NCBI GenBank assembly: GCA_003280915.1
Contig: QCDL01000001.1
Span: forward strand, 124,001-188,000
Length of the DNA stretch: 64,000 bases
Direction of reading: 5' to 3'
From: Prochlorococcus sp. AG-355-I04
GTDB taxonomy: Bacteria; Cyanobacteriota; Cyanobacteriia; PCC-6307; Cyanobiaceae
The position numbers and the translations under genes were made by a program. This document shows, piece after piece, positions 18,020 through 26,444 of this stretch. The stretch's first letter is position 1, and every line of letters starts with the position of its first letter. Under the pieces are notes generated by a model that did not search any database, was not told the DNA's origin, and was given only the letters and a program-made list of their open reading frames with translations.

Positions 18020-19423
18020 TTAAACATAAAGATCAGCCCTAGGATAGCCAATTCTCTTTTGTCTATCTATTCTACTCTTGTAAAGAGCCTGCCAAAGCGC
18101 ACTCAATAATAAAAGAATACCAAGTCTTCCCACAAACATACCAACAATAAGAATAAATTGGCCGAAATGATTTAATTTTGCAGTTAAACCAATATCAAAA
18201 CCAACTGTTGCAAATGCAGAGATGCAAGTGAACAAAATTTCTAGGAATGTAAAAGATTCTTTTTTAATAAACGTATTAGTTGTACTCAGCAGCATTGCCA
18301 TTAAAAGAACAAAAAGCAAAGACCCAACTGTAATACCAACTGCCTTTAAGATAACTTTATCTGAAATTAATCTACTGCTAATAATTACATCTTTCTGACC
18401 TCTCAAGGTTGATCTAGTTGCAGCCATTAAAGCAATAAATGTAGTGGTTTTAATACCTCCACCAGTACCGCCAGAACTTGCACCAATAAACATCAGAGAC
18501 ATTAATAACAAGAGACCCGTATCTGAGATAGAGTTCAAGGAAATTGGATAATTTGTGAAACCTGCAGTTCTTGCACTCACTGTTTCAAAAATTGATGATA
18601 ATAACCTTTCAAACAAATTCAAATCATTAAAAAATTGACTACTTAGCAATGATTCAGTGATAAAGAATCCTAATGATCCGAATAATATTAGAGAAAAACT
18701 TGTCCTAATAACTAGTCTGGAATGAAGGCTCAATTTTTTATAAGAAAGATTGTTTTTATTACTCCAAATATCATCAATAACCCGCCATCCCAGTCCACCC
18801 ATGACAATGAGAAAAACAAACACAGCATTAACCAAAAAATTTGTTCTGTAGTCTTGAAGACTATTTGACCATAAAGAAAACCCCGCATTGTTATATGCAG
18901 ATATGCTGTGAAAAATAGAGGACCAAAGTCTTTCCCAATTATTTTGAATATCTACGAATCCAAAAGAATATAAAACAATTGCGCCAAAGGATATGATACA
19001 AGTTGCAGTTATCGCAATGCTTTGAAAAGTTCGACCAATTCCTCCAACTCCGAATTCATCAAGAGTTTTTCCTTTATCTAATCTAGTTCTTAGCTTTGTC
19101 CCCTTTACAACGAAACCTTGTAGAAATGTGGTAATCGCCATCAATCCAAGACCACCTGATAAAAGCATAAAAGCCAAGAAAACTTGGCCAAAGAAATTCA
19201 AATCAACACCAATATCAATAATGGTCAAACCAGTAACCGTTATGGCAGAGGTCGATGTAAAAAACGCCTCCCACAAACCAACCTTTGAAGATGAACATAA
19301 AGGGGAACTTAAAATTAAAGTCCCAAAGAAAATAATAACCAACCCTGTAACGATAGTAAATTGAGGTACAGATAGTTTTCTGTAAGTATCTTTTAACCTG
19401 TAAACTTGACTTCTAAATTTCAC
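18020..19423 (-). CDS. K+ transporter, TrkH/KtrB family
   Basis: A 467-residue membrane protein with four membrane-pore-membrane repeats. Selectivity-filter-like segments with conserved glycines are visible: TSTSAITVTGLTIID in the first, SAYNNAGFSLWSN in the second, SARTAGFTNYP in the third and SAFATVGFDIGL in the fourth. Cyanobacterial KtrB mediates Na+-dependent K+ uptake important in osmotic adaptation. It lies between the SLC13 carrier gene upstream (5 bp) and ktrA downstream (18 bp), implying one three-gene operon. Confidence 0.92.
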   Translation of the reverse strand: MKFRSQVYRLKDTYRKLSVPQFTIVTGLVIIFFGTLILSSPLCSSSKVGLWEAFFTSTSAITVTGLTIIDIGVDLNFFGQVFLAFMLLSGGLGLMAITTFLQGFVVKGTKLRTRLDKGKTLDEFGVGGIGRTFQSIAITATCIISFGAIVLYSFGFVDIQNNWERLWSSIFHSISAYNNAGFSLWSNSLQDYRTNFLVNAVFVFLIVMGGLGWRVIDDIWSNKNNLSYKKLSLHSRLVIRTSFSLILFGSLGFFITESLLSSQFFNDLNLFERLLSSIFETVSARTAGFTNYPISLNSISDTGLLLLMSLMFIGASSGGTGGGIKTTTFIALMAATRSTLRGQKDVIISSRLISDKVILKAVGITVGSLLFVLLMAMLLSTTNTFIKKESFTFLEILFTCISAFATVGFDIGLTAKLNHFGQFILIVGMFVGRLGILLLLSALWQALYKSRIDRQKRIGYPRADLYV

Positions 19424-19428
19424 TTTAT

Positions 19429-21237
19429 TTATCTGAAATTGAAAATTATCAATGCTGGCACTATAAGTGACATTATAAGTGTTAATCCAGCTCCGTATTT
19501 TGCAATATCAAAAAATCTATATCTTCCAGGACCATAAACCATTAAATTTGTTTGATATCCCATTGGAGTCAAAAAAGATTGACTTGCTCCAAATAAAACA
19601 AGCATTATTAAAGCACTAGGTGAAATGCCTAAAACATTTGAAAATTCAATAGCAACGGGCAAAATCAAAGCAACCGAAGCAGCATTACTAATAAATTGAG
19701 TAAGGATTACAGTCGATACGAAAATTACGACAAGTGCAAAATACAAGGGCAACCCATCAAGAACAAAATTAAGATTGAATGCAATTAAATCTGCCAATCC
19801 TGTTACCTGCATAGCAACACTAAAACAGGATAAGGATCCCAGCAACAAAATAACGTCTAACCTAATTGATTTTTGGATCTCTGCAGGTCTTAAACATCCA
19901 AAAGCAACCATTGCAATAACTGCTAAAAGAACTGAACCTACTAAGGGAATATTTGTAAAAGAAGGTAAAACAACCATCCCTATTGCAATTGCAATCGATA
20001 TAGGTTTTTTTATCAAAACGGGTAAATCATCTTCGAATTGATCTAAAACAAGCAAATCATTACTGGCTTGCAAACCTCTTATTGAATCTAACGGAGCTTG
20101 CAATAATAAAACATCTCCAGCCCGTAAAACAGCTTGACCTAATCTCTCCTGAACAGTTTGTTGTCCTCTCCTTAGTGCCAAAACTGTTGCATTATGACGC
20201 TGCCTAAATCTTAATTCTCTCAAACTTGCACCAGCCAAAGTTGAGCCAGCTGGTAAAAGAGCTTCAAACGTTTTAGTACCTTCATCATCTGAGAAAATAT
20301 TAGCTCCGTCAAAAGATGTTTTATTTTCTCCCAACAGAATGGTGTGTTCCTGCTGCAACCTAAATAAATCAGCCCTTGTAACGCGGATTATTAATCTATC
20401 ATCAGGTTCAATCTTTATATCAGCCAATGGTGGAAGAATAACTTTTCCATTTCGTTGCAATTCGAGAACATCAACATCAAATCGTCTTTGCAATCTACTA
20501 TTTCTGACAGATTGTCCAACTAATTCTGAAGAAGAGGGAATAGTAACTTCAGTAAAGTATATATTCATATCCCCATTTTTAATAAACTCCTTATCTCTTC
20601 CTCTATCTGGCAAAAGTACGTCAGAAACAAGGATCATATAGGTTGTACCTATAAGCCACACAGGAATTCCAATTGAAGTAAGACTAAATAATTCCAAAGC
20701 GCCATAACCTAATTGTTGACTAATATCGCTTACAAGAAGATTTACTGAGCTACCTAATAATGTCAGAGTTCCACCTAGTAAAGTTGCAAAAGAAAGAGGT
20801 AATAAAACTTTTGATGGCGATATATTTCTCCGCTCGCACCAACCTTCAATTAAAGGTAACAAAGATGCTACTACTGGCGTATTAGGGACAATTCCAGATA
20901 TTGGAGCAATCAAAAAAGCGATTAAAGAAATTAACTTCCTTGGCGTTCTAATACTTTCAGAAGAAATCAATTCTCTTACTCTATCTAAAGCACCACTTTT
21001 GAATAATGCAGAGGAAACTGCAAACAAACCCATAAGGGTGATTAAGGAAGGGCTACCAAATCCAGCTAAAGCTTTTTCAGGAGAAAGAACCCCTGTAGCT
21101 ATAAATATTCCAACACATAACAAACCAGTCAATTCTGGGGCAATAGTATTTTTGATAAACAAAATTATTGACATTATTAAAACAACTACCGTTATTAACG
21201 CATCAAAATTATTACTAACTACTGAAAATAGATTCAT
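19429..21237 (-). CDS. SLC13/DASS-family anion carrier with two TrkA-C domains
   Basis: A 602-residue transporter. The N-terminal helices include GIVPNTPVVASLLPLIEGW and SFATLLGGTLTLLGSSVNLL, the hairpin and helix typical of the divalent anion:Na+ symporter family. A cytoplasmic insert (about 215-395) holds two RCK_C/TrkA_C modules, each with a L-x-(D/G)-(A/L)-x(5)-RxxxxVxVLxLxRxG pattern. The second carrier half has QFISNAASVALILPVAI and QSFLTPMGYQTNLMVY. Substrate may be sulfate or dicarboxylate. First gene of the operon with ktrB and ktrA, which suggests linked ion control. Confidence 0.88.
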   Translation of the reverse strand: MNLFSVVSNNFDALITVVVLIMSIILFIKNTIAPELTGLLCVGIFIATGVLSPEKALAGFGSPSLITLMGLFAVSSALFKSGALDRVRELISSESIRTPRKLISLIAFLIAPISGIVPNTPVVASLLPLIEGWCERRNISPSKVLLPLSFATLLGGTLTLLGSSVNLLVSDISQQLGYGALELFSLTSIGIPVWLIGTTYMILVSDVLLPDRGRDKEFIKNGDMNIYFTEVTIPSSSELVGQSVRNSRLQRRFDVDVLELQRNGKVILPPLADIKIEPDDRLIIRVTRADLFRLQQEHTILLGENKTSFDGANIFSDDEGTKTFEALLPAGSTLAGASLRELRFRQRHNATVLALRRGQQTVQERLGQAVLRAGDVLLLQAPLDSIRGLQASNDLLVLDQFEDDLPVLIKKPISIAIAIGMVVLPSFTNIPLVGSVLLAVIAMVAFGCLRPAEIQKSIRLDVILLLGSLSCFSVAMQVTGLADLIAFNLNFVLDGLPLYFALVVIFVSTVILTQFISNAASVALILPVAIEFSNVLGISPSALIMLVLFGASQSFLTPMGYQTNLMVYGPGRYRFFDIAKYGAGLTLIMSLIVPALIIFNFR

Positions 21238-21286
21238 ATAAAACTTATTTAACTCAATATACCCAAAAACAATATTTCAAAAAAGT

Positions 21287-22480
21287 TTAATTTGAATTAT
21301 CTTTTTTAAGAAAATTTTTAAAAATAGATTTTTTTTGGAATATCCATGAAGATGCAGATTTTAAGCTCTCTGTAATATCAGGCAACTTAGAAGCATATAT
21401 CAGTCTTCTTGCTTCAAAAGCCAATTTCCCAGATAAAGTCAACCCAAGCCCAGAAATTGAAGCTTCGCCTATTCCTAAGCTAATCATTTCACCATTATCT
21501 TGAAATTCAAAGGGTAAAGGATCTTTTCCTTTAATTAAAAGTTCTAAATTATTTGCAAGATGATTTCCTTCCTGCATAGCGACCTGAGCAGTTATGGGTA
21601 AATCCTCCATTCCTTCAATAACTGAAATATCACCAATAGCAAAACAGTTTTTATGGTTTTCTATTTGCAAATTATTATTCACTAAAATTCGTCCAAATTT
21701 TTTTGTTATTTGATCAGTTTCTAAGTAAGACAAATTAGGTTTAACACCTGCAGTCCAAATGACAATATCTTTATCCAAGGAAGTTATTCCAACCTCACTA
21801 GAAATACTAATCTTAGTTTCTGAGACTTCTTTAACTGTGGAATTCAAAAGAACGTTGATTTTTCTTTTTTCTAATGCCTTCTCTGCTTGTTCTCTATTAA
21901 AAATTGTGTTTTTATTGAGAATTTCATTTGATTTTTCTATTATATTAATTTCAAATTGATCTACAAATATATCTTTAATTTTGCATGCCAACTCGATCCC
22001 AGAGGGACCCCCTCCAACTATGTATAACTTTGTATGCAACCCAGTAGCTTGTGATTTTTTTAAAAAAGAATTTAATTTATTTAGATCGTGAACATCATTA
22101 AAAAAATAACAATTTTCATCTACACCTTTTATAAAAAAACTATTTGGAATAGATCCTGTACAGATAACAAGATACTGATAACTTAATTTCAAATCGTCAC
22201 TAAATTCAAGAATATTTTCATTGAAGGAGATTTTAGTTAAACAATTTCTTAAAAAAGTTATACCCGCATCAGAAAAAATACTTGCAAATTTTGGGGTGGC
22301 TTCCCAACTTCTTATTTCTTTACTTAAAACTTCATACATTAAAGGTTTAAATATAAAGTTAGTTTCAGAATCAACCACAAGAATCGGTAAAGAAGGATTA
22401 AGGTTCTTTAAATTCAAAGCAAATGTCATACCTGCAAAACCTGCTCCAACTATTACTATTGGTTTTTGTATTGATTTCAT
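21287..22480 (-). CDS. Type II NADH dehydrogenase-like FAD oxidoreductase
   Basis: A 397-residue flavoprotein with two Rossmann motifs: IVGAGFAGMTFALNL (about 10-24) for FAD and IVGGGPSGIELACKI (about 154-168) for NAD(P)H. A third landmark is CFAIGDISVIEGME near 276-289. The non-proton-pumping NDH-2 family passes electrons from NAD(P)H to quinone. There is no clear membrane helix, but the C-terminal 35 residues are basic and amphipathic and could bind the membrane. It is divergent from cysH across 95 bp. Confidence 0.87.
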   Translation of the reverse strand: MKSIQKPIVIVGAGFAGMTFALNLKNLNPSLPILVVDSETNFIFKPLMYEVLSKEIRSWEATPKFASIFSDAGITFLRNCLTKISFNENILEFSDDLKLSYQYLVICTGSIPNSFFIKGVDENCYFFNDVHDLNKLNSFLKKSQATGLHTKLYIVGGGPSGIELACKIKDIFVDQFEINIIEKSNEILNKNTIFNREQAEKALEKRKINVLLNSTVKEVSETKISISSEVGITSLDKDIVIWTAGVKPNLSYLETDQITKKFGRILVNNNLQIENHKNCFAIGDISVIEGMEDLPITAQVAMQEGNHLANNLELLIKGKDPLPFEFQDNGEMISLGIGEASISGLGLTLSGKLAFEARRLIYASKLPDITESLKSASSWIFQKKSIFKNFLKKDNSN

Positions 22481-22575
22481 TAGAGATATATTGTTGTGCG
22501 TAAATGTATTATTAAACTATACGAATAATTTTTAAATTGAGCGAAATAAAATTAAACTCATAACCAAACTGAAGA

Positions 22576-23298
22576 ATGATTGAAAAAATCCACAAAGATA
22601 TTCAAACTAACTTGAGGAAATATAATCAAGAGCTAGTAGATATGAAGCCTCAAGAAATGCTTACATGGGGTTATGAAAAGTTTGATAATCAATTTGCTAT
22701 TACAACAAGTTTTGGTATACAGTCATCAGTCCTTTTAGATATGGTCAGTAAATTATGTCTTCAAAAAAAAATCAAAATATTTTGGATAGATACAGGTTAC
22801 CTTCCTCCAGAAACATACCATTACGCTGAAAAGCTTATTGATAATTTATCCTTAGAAATTGAAGTTCTGCAAAGTGAATTATCTCCAGCAAGAATGGAGG
22901 CCAAATACGGAAAACTTTGGGAAACAAATAAAGAGAGTGATTTAGATAAGTATCATGAATTGAGAAAGATAACACCTTTAGAAAATGGTCTAGAAAAATA
23001 TGATATTTTCTGCTGGGCAAGCGGTGTTAGATCAGGTCAAACAGAAAATAGAAACAAAATGAAATTCATAGACGTAATTCGTCAAAGACTCTCTTTAAGG
23101 CCTTTACTAAATTGGACAAATAAAGATATTTTTTATTATATGGAAGAGAATCATTTACCTGCCCATCCACTTTTTATCAAAGGTTATTCTTCTGTAGGAG
23201 ATTGGCATTCAAGCAGTCCCGATGGTATTGAAACAAAGGGCAGAGATACAAGATTTGGGGGGATTAAACAAGAATGTGGAATACACACTAATAATTAA
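22576..23298 (+). CDS. cysH: Phosphoadenosine phosphosulfate reductase
   Basis: A 240-residue enzyme reducing PAPS to sulfite in assimilatory sulfate reduction. The PP-loop-like region is TTSFGIQSSVLLDM (about 43-56). The single redox cysteine sits in the C-terminal motif KQECGIH (C234), as in E. coli CysH. The CC pair that binds an iron-sulfur cluster in APS-type enzymes is absent (FCWASGVRSGQ instead), so the PAPS-type, thioredoxin-dependent enzyme is favoured. The coaX gene follows by 15 bp. Confidence 0.93.
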   Translation: MIEKIHKDIQTNLRKYNQELVDMKPQEMLTWGYEKFDNQFAITTSFGIQSSVLLDMVSKLCLQKKIKIFWIDTGYLPPETYHYAEKLIDNLSLEIEVLQSELSPARMEAKYGKLWETNKESDLDKYHELRKITPLENGLEKYDIFCWASGVRSGQTENRNKMKFIDVIRQRLSLRPLLNWTNKDIFYYMEENHLPAHPLFIKGYSSVGDWHSSSPDGIETKGRDTRFGGIKQECGIHTNN

Positions 23299-23313
23299 AT
23301 TGATCATAAAATA

Positions 23314-24009
23314 ATGGTCTCAGATATAAATTTTTTATTAGTAGGCAATAGTAGGCTTCATTGGGCAAAATATTCTAAAAATCAATCTAAATTCTTCCAT
23401 ACCAAAAAAGACCAAAAAGTTCCCGAAAATATAGATCTTGATCAATTAATTTGGGCTTCTGTAGGAAAACTACCAAATTTTTTTCTGAAAAAAGAAAATG
23501 AAATAAAAACTAAAGATATTCAATTATCAAATCTTCCTGATTATTTTGGAGTTGATAGAGCTCTTGCCTGTATTGCCGCTTTAAAAGTTATTGAAAACCC
23601 TTTCAAAAAAGATTTGCTAATTGCAGATTGTGGAACAATATTATCAATAACAAAATTGAATTCAAATGGATCTATTATTGGAGGTCAACTTCTTCCAGGT
23701 TTTCTTACACAATTAAAATCTATGGAACAAAATACAAAAAATCTTAAAGTTCCCAAAAAATATGATATTCCAATCAAAGAATTTTTAATTAATACAGAAG
23801 AAGCAATCTTAAAAGGAGTAATCAACTCTCTTAGTAGCGTGATTAATAGTTTATTTAATCCCGAAAACGATATTTTAATAATCTGTGGAGGAGACTATCA
23901 ATTACTCACAAAATCTCTAAAGAATCAAAAAGAAAATATTATCAATGCTCCTAATTTGGTTATGGAGGGAATGATTATTCACCACCTTTCCGCAAAAAAA
24001 TTAGCTTAA
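23314..24009 (+). CDS. coaX: Type III pantothenate kinase
   Basis: A 231-residue ASKHA-fold kinase that phosphorylates pantothenate in coenzyme A synthesis. The P-loop equivalent is VGNSRLHWAKY near the N-terminus, where CoaX usually has a D-x-G-N-(T/S) motif; here the aspartate position is occupied by V (LLVGNSR). Further motifs are DYFGVDRALACIAA near 76-89 and ADCGTILSI near 106-114, with ICGGDY near 191-196. Its length is slightly short for the family. The stop overlaps the convergent prxQ gene by nine bases. Confidence 0.87.
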   Translation: MVSDINFLLVGNSRLHWAKYSKNQSKFFHTKKDQKVPENIDLDQLIWASVGKLPNFFLKKENEIKTKDIQLSNLPDYFGVDRALACIAALKVIENPFKKDLLIADCGTILSITKLNSNGSIIGGQLLPGFLTQLKSMEQNTKNLKVPKKYDIPIKEFLINTEEAILKGVINSLSSVINSLFNPENDILIICGGDYQLLTKSLKNQKENIINAPNLVMEGMIIHHLSAKKLA

Positions 24010-24468
24010 CCCAAGGTCTGCAATTATATGATCAGCCATTATTGCTGCTTTTACCTTTAAGTAAATTTTTTCGATGTTACCTTTAGTATCAATTAAAAAA
24101 GTATTTCTCATCATACCCATATATTCTTTTCCCATGAATTTTTTCAGTCCATAGCTATCATAATCAGAAGAAACTTTGAAAGGTTCAGGATCAGTTAAAA
24201 GAATAAAAGGTAAATTAAATTTTTCTATAAACTTCTGATGAGAGGATGCATTATCTTTACTAATACCAAGCACAATAATATTATTTTTTTGGAGTAAATC
24301 CCAATTTTCTTTAAAATTACATGCTTCTTTAGTACATCCTGGAGTATTATCTTTAGGATAAAAATATAGTATTATTCTTTTACCTTTAAAATCACTAAGA
24401 GAAACTTCTTTCTCAAAAGAATCTTTTAATTTAAATTCTGGTGCTTTGTCGCCAACCTTAAGAGCCAT
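24001..24468 (-). CDS. Peroxiredoxin Q/Bcp
   Basis: A 155-residue thiol peroxidase. The peroxidatic and resolving cysteines are C45 and C50 in TPGCTKEAC, the spacing of the two-cysteine Bcp/PrxQ class. The thioredoxin fold is otherwise complete (ILYFYPKDNT, then GISKDNASSH). The frame extends 12 codons upstream, but the ATG at 24466-24468 gives the normal family N-terminus MALKVGDKAPEF. That start shares base 24468 with the TTG start of the divergent phosphopantetheinyl transferase. Confidence 0.94.
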   Translation of the reverse strand: MALKVGDKAPEFKLKDSFEKEVSLSDFKGKRIILYFYPKDNTPGCTKEACNFKENWDLLQKNNIIVLGISKDNASSHQKFIEKFNLPFILLTDPEPFKVSSDYDSYGLKKFMGKEYMGMMRNTFLIDTKGNIEKIYLKVKAAIMADHIIADLGLS

Positions 24469-25124
24469 TGAAATTATTAAATGAGTATGAATATAAAATA
24501 CCAAAAATTTGGTTTTATGAGATTAAAGGTGTGCAAGATGTCGCAACTGTAGAAGAAATTAAAACTGCAAAAAAACTAACAAATTCAAGATCAAAGATTT
24601 TCTTAGAAACAAGAGCTTATTTGCGAAAATCACTTTCAACACTTTTTGATTTAGACCCCCTCGAAATTCCAATTAATGCTCATCCAGGAAAACCTCCAAG
24701 TTTACCCTCTGGCATGGGAAATATCAGTTTAAGTCATTGTAAAGATGCCATTACTATAGTCTGGCATAAAGGGAGAATAGGAATTGATATTGAGAGAATA
24801 GATAGAGATTTTAATTATTTAAAATTTGCAGAAAAATATTTTTTTCATACCAATAAATCAATGCATAATAATTATCTGACAAAAAATATGATATTAAATC
24901 AATGGTGTGCTGTTGAAGCGGCTATAAAATGGGATCATGGAAAATTAGCTAAAGACATTAACCATTGGCAATTTTTTGAAAAGCCAAAAAAGTTAATTCA
25001 TAAGAAGAGAAATATACATTTAAGTTATTCACAGATTAACTTCCATAATTGGACTATCTCTTTAGCCTACGCAGAAAAACCTTCTTTTAATCCTGAGATT
25101 ATTTGTTGTTCGAAAAATTTTTAG
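24468..25124 (+). CDS. 4'-phosphopantetheinyl transferase (Sfp/HetI type)
   Basis: A 218-residue protein that moves phosphopantetheine from CoA onto acyl- or peptidyl-carrier proteins. Key motifs are NISLSHCKDA (about 84-93), IGIDIERID (about 103-111, Mg2+-binding D and E) and WCAVEAAIKWDHGK (about 145-158, the W-x-x-(K/V)-E-A-x-x-K signature). No ATG gives a full domain; translation probably begins at the TTG at 24468. The gene starts on the same base as the opposing peroxiredoxin ATG and ends inside the convergent rarA by four bases. Confidence 0.86.
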   Translation: MKLLNEYEYKIPKIWFYEIKGVQDVATVEEIKTAKKLTNSRSKIFLETRAYLRKSLSTLFDLDPLEIPINAHPGKPPSLPSGMGNISLSHCKDAITIVWHKGRIGIDIERIDRDFNYLKFAEKYFFHTNKSMHNNYLTKNMILNQWCAVEAAIKWDHGKLAKDINHWQFFEKPKKLIHKKRNIHLSYSQINFHNWTISLAYAEKPSFNPEIICCSKNF

Positions 25125-26410
25125 TTTTCTTTTCTTCTTAGTAGTTCTTCATATTTAGTTTTTTCCCATCCATTATTATTTGGTTCCCATATTTTTAAAC
25201 CTCTCAAAGATTTGGGAAGATATTCTTGTACGACCCAATTATCTGGATAATTATGAGGATTGACATAACTATTAGAATTATTTTTTAAATTAAGTGGAAC
25301 ATCAAAAGCATTGATAGATTTGATTGTTTCGACAGCTTTAAAAATACTTTTCGTACTATTACTTTTTGGAGATAAAGCTAAGTATAAAGAAGCCTGCGTT
25401 AGAAAATATAATCCTTCTGGAAAACCAACTCGATCAAAAGCATCACAACAGGATTGTACAACTACTATGGCATTAGGATCAGCTATTCCAATATCTTCGC
25501 TGGCAGAGATAAGTAGTCTTCTAAAAATAAAATTAGGATCTTCACCAGCCTCCAGCATATTCGCAAGCCAGAATAAAGTTGCATCTGGATCAGAACCTCT
25601 TATGGACTTGATAAAGGCACTTATCACATCGTAATGATTTTGACCATTTTTATCGTAAACAATATTTTTCTTTTGAATTGCATCCTCTGCTATTGAGAGA
25701 TTAATGTTGATTTCTTTAGCATCATTTTCAGAAGTTGTTTCTATGGCCATCTCTAGCGCATTGATTAATGTTCTTGCATCTCCTGCAGAAAATTTAATTA
25801 AATGACTAATAGCCTCTTGAGTTAAATAAACTTTTTTTGAATCTTGTTTTTTAGAATAGTGAGTTATAACTTTTTGTATTATTTTCTGCAAATCATTTTC
25901 TGCCAAAGGAAGTAATGTAAAAATACGAGACCTACTAACAAGCGCTTTATTAACTGCAAAGAAAGGGTTTTCAGTTGTAGCACCAATAAAAGTTATAGTT
26001 CCATTTTCTATTGAAGGTAACAATGCATCTTGCTGAACAGATGTAAATCTATGAACCTCATCAATAAATAAAATTGTTTTTCTTTTGGAACTTATTAATC
26101 TATCTTTTGCATTAGCGATTTCATTTCTTAATTCTTTGACACTGGATAATACTGCATTTAACTTTATTAATTTTGAACGAGTATTAGAAGAAATAATTTC
26201 AATTAGAGTAGTTTTTCCAACACCAGGAGGGCCAGAAAAAATAAAATTACTAATCTTATCGTTTAATATTGCACTTCTTAAAAGCGACTTCTCATTCAGG
26301 ATTGGTTGCTGACCAAAAAAATCTTCCAAATTCTTTGGTCTTAATTTATCTGCCAAAGGTGCATTATTTTCTATTTGAGAATAATTAGTAAATAAATTTT
26401 CTGAATGCAT
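25121..26410 (-). CDS. rarA: Replication-associated recombination protein A, AAA+ ATPase
   Basis: A 429-residue clamp-loader-like AAA+ protein (RarA/MgsA/WRNIP1 family), acting at stalled replication forks. Walker A is GPPGVGKTTL (about 59-68), Walker B is ILFIDEVHRF (about 113-122), sensor 1 is FIGATTENP, and SAGDARTLINALE is the sensor 2 region. The C-terminal MgsA domain (about 245-425) includes IRGSDPDATLFWLANMLEAGEDP and LLISASEDIGIADP. Four-base overlap with the convergent phosphopantetheinyl transferase; 34 bp after pgm on the same strand. Confidence 0.95.
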   Translation of the reverse strand: MHSENLFTNYSQIENNAPLADKLRPKNLEDFFGQQPILNEKSLLRSAILNDKISNFIFSGPPGVGKTTLIEIISSNTRSKLIKLNAVLSSVKELRNEIANAKDRLISSKRKTILFIDEVHRFTSVQQDALLPSIENGTITFIGATTENPFFAVNKALVSRSRIFTLLPLAENDLQKIIQKVITHYSKKQDSKKVYLTQEAISHLIKFSAGDARTLINALEMAIETTSENDAKEININLSIAEDAIQKKNIVYDKNGQNHYDVISAFIKSIRGSDPDATLFWLANMLEAGEDPNFIFRRLLISASEDIGIADPNAIVVVQSCCDAFDRVGFPEGLYFLTQASLYLALSPKSNSTKSIFKAVETIKSINAFDVPLNLKNNSNSYVNPHNYPDNWVVQEYLPKSLRGLKIWEPNNNGWEKTKYEELLRRKEN

Positions 26411-26444
26411 ATAAATAAAATCAAAAAAATCATAGATTCCAATT

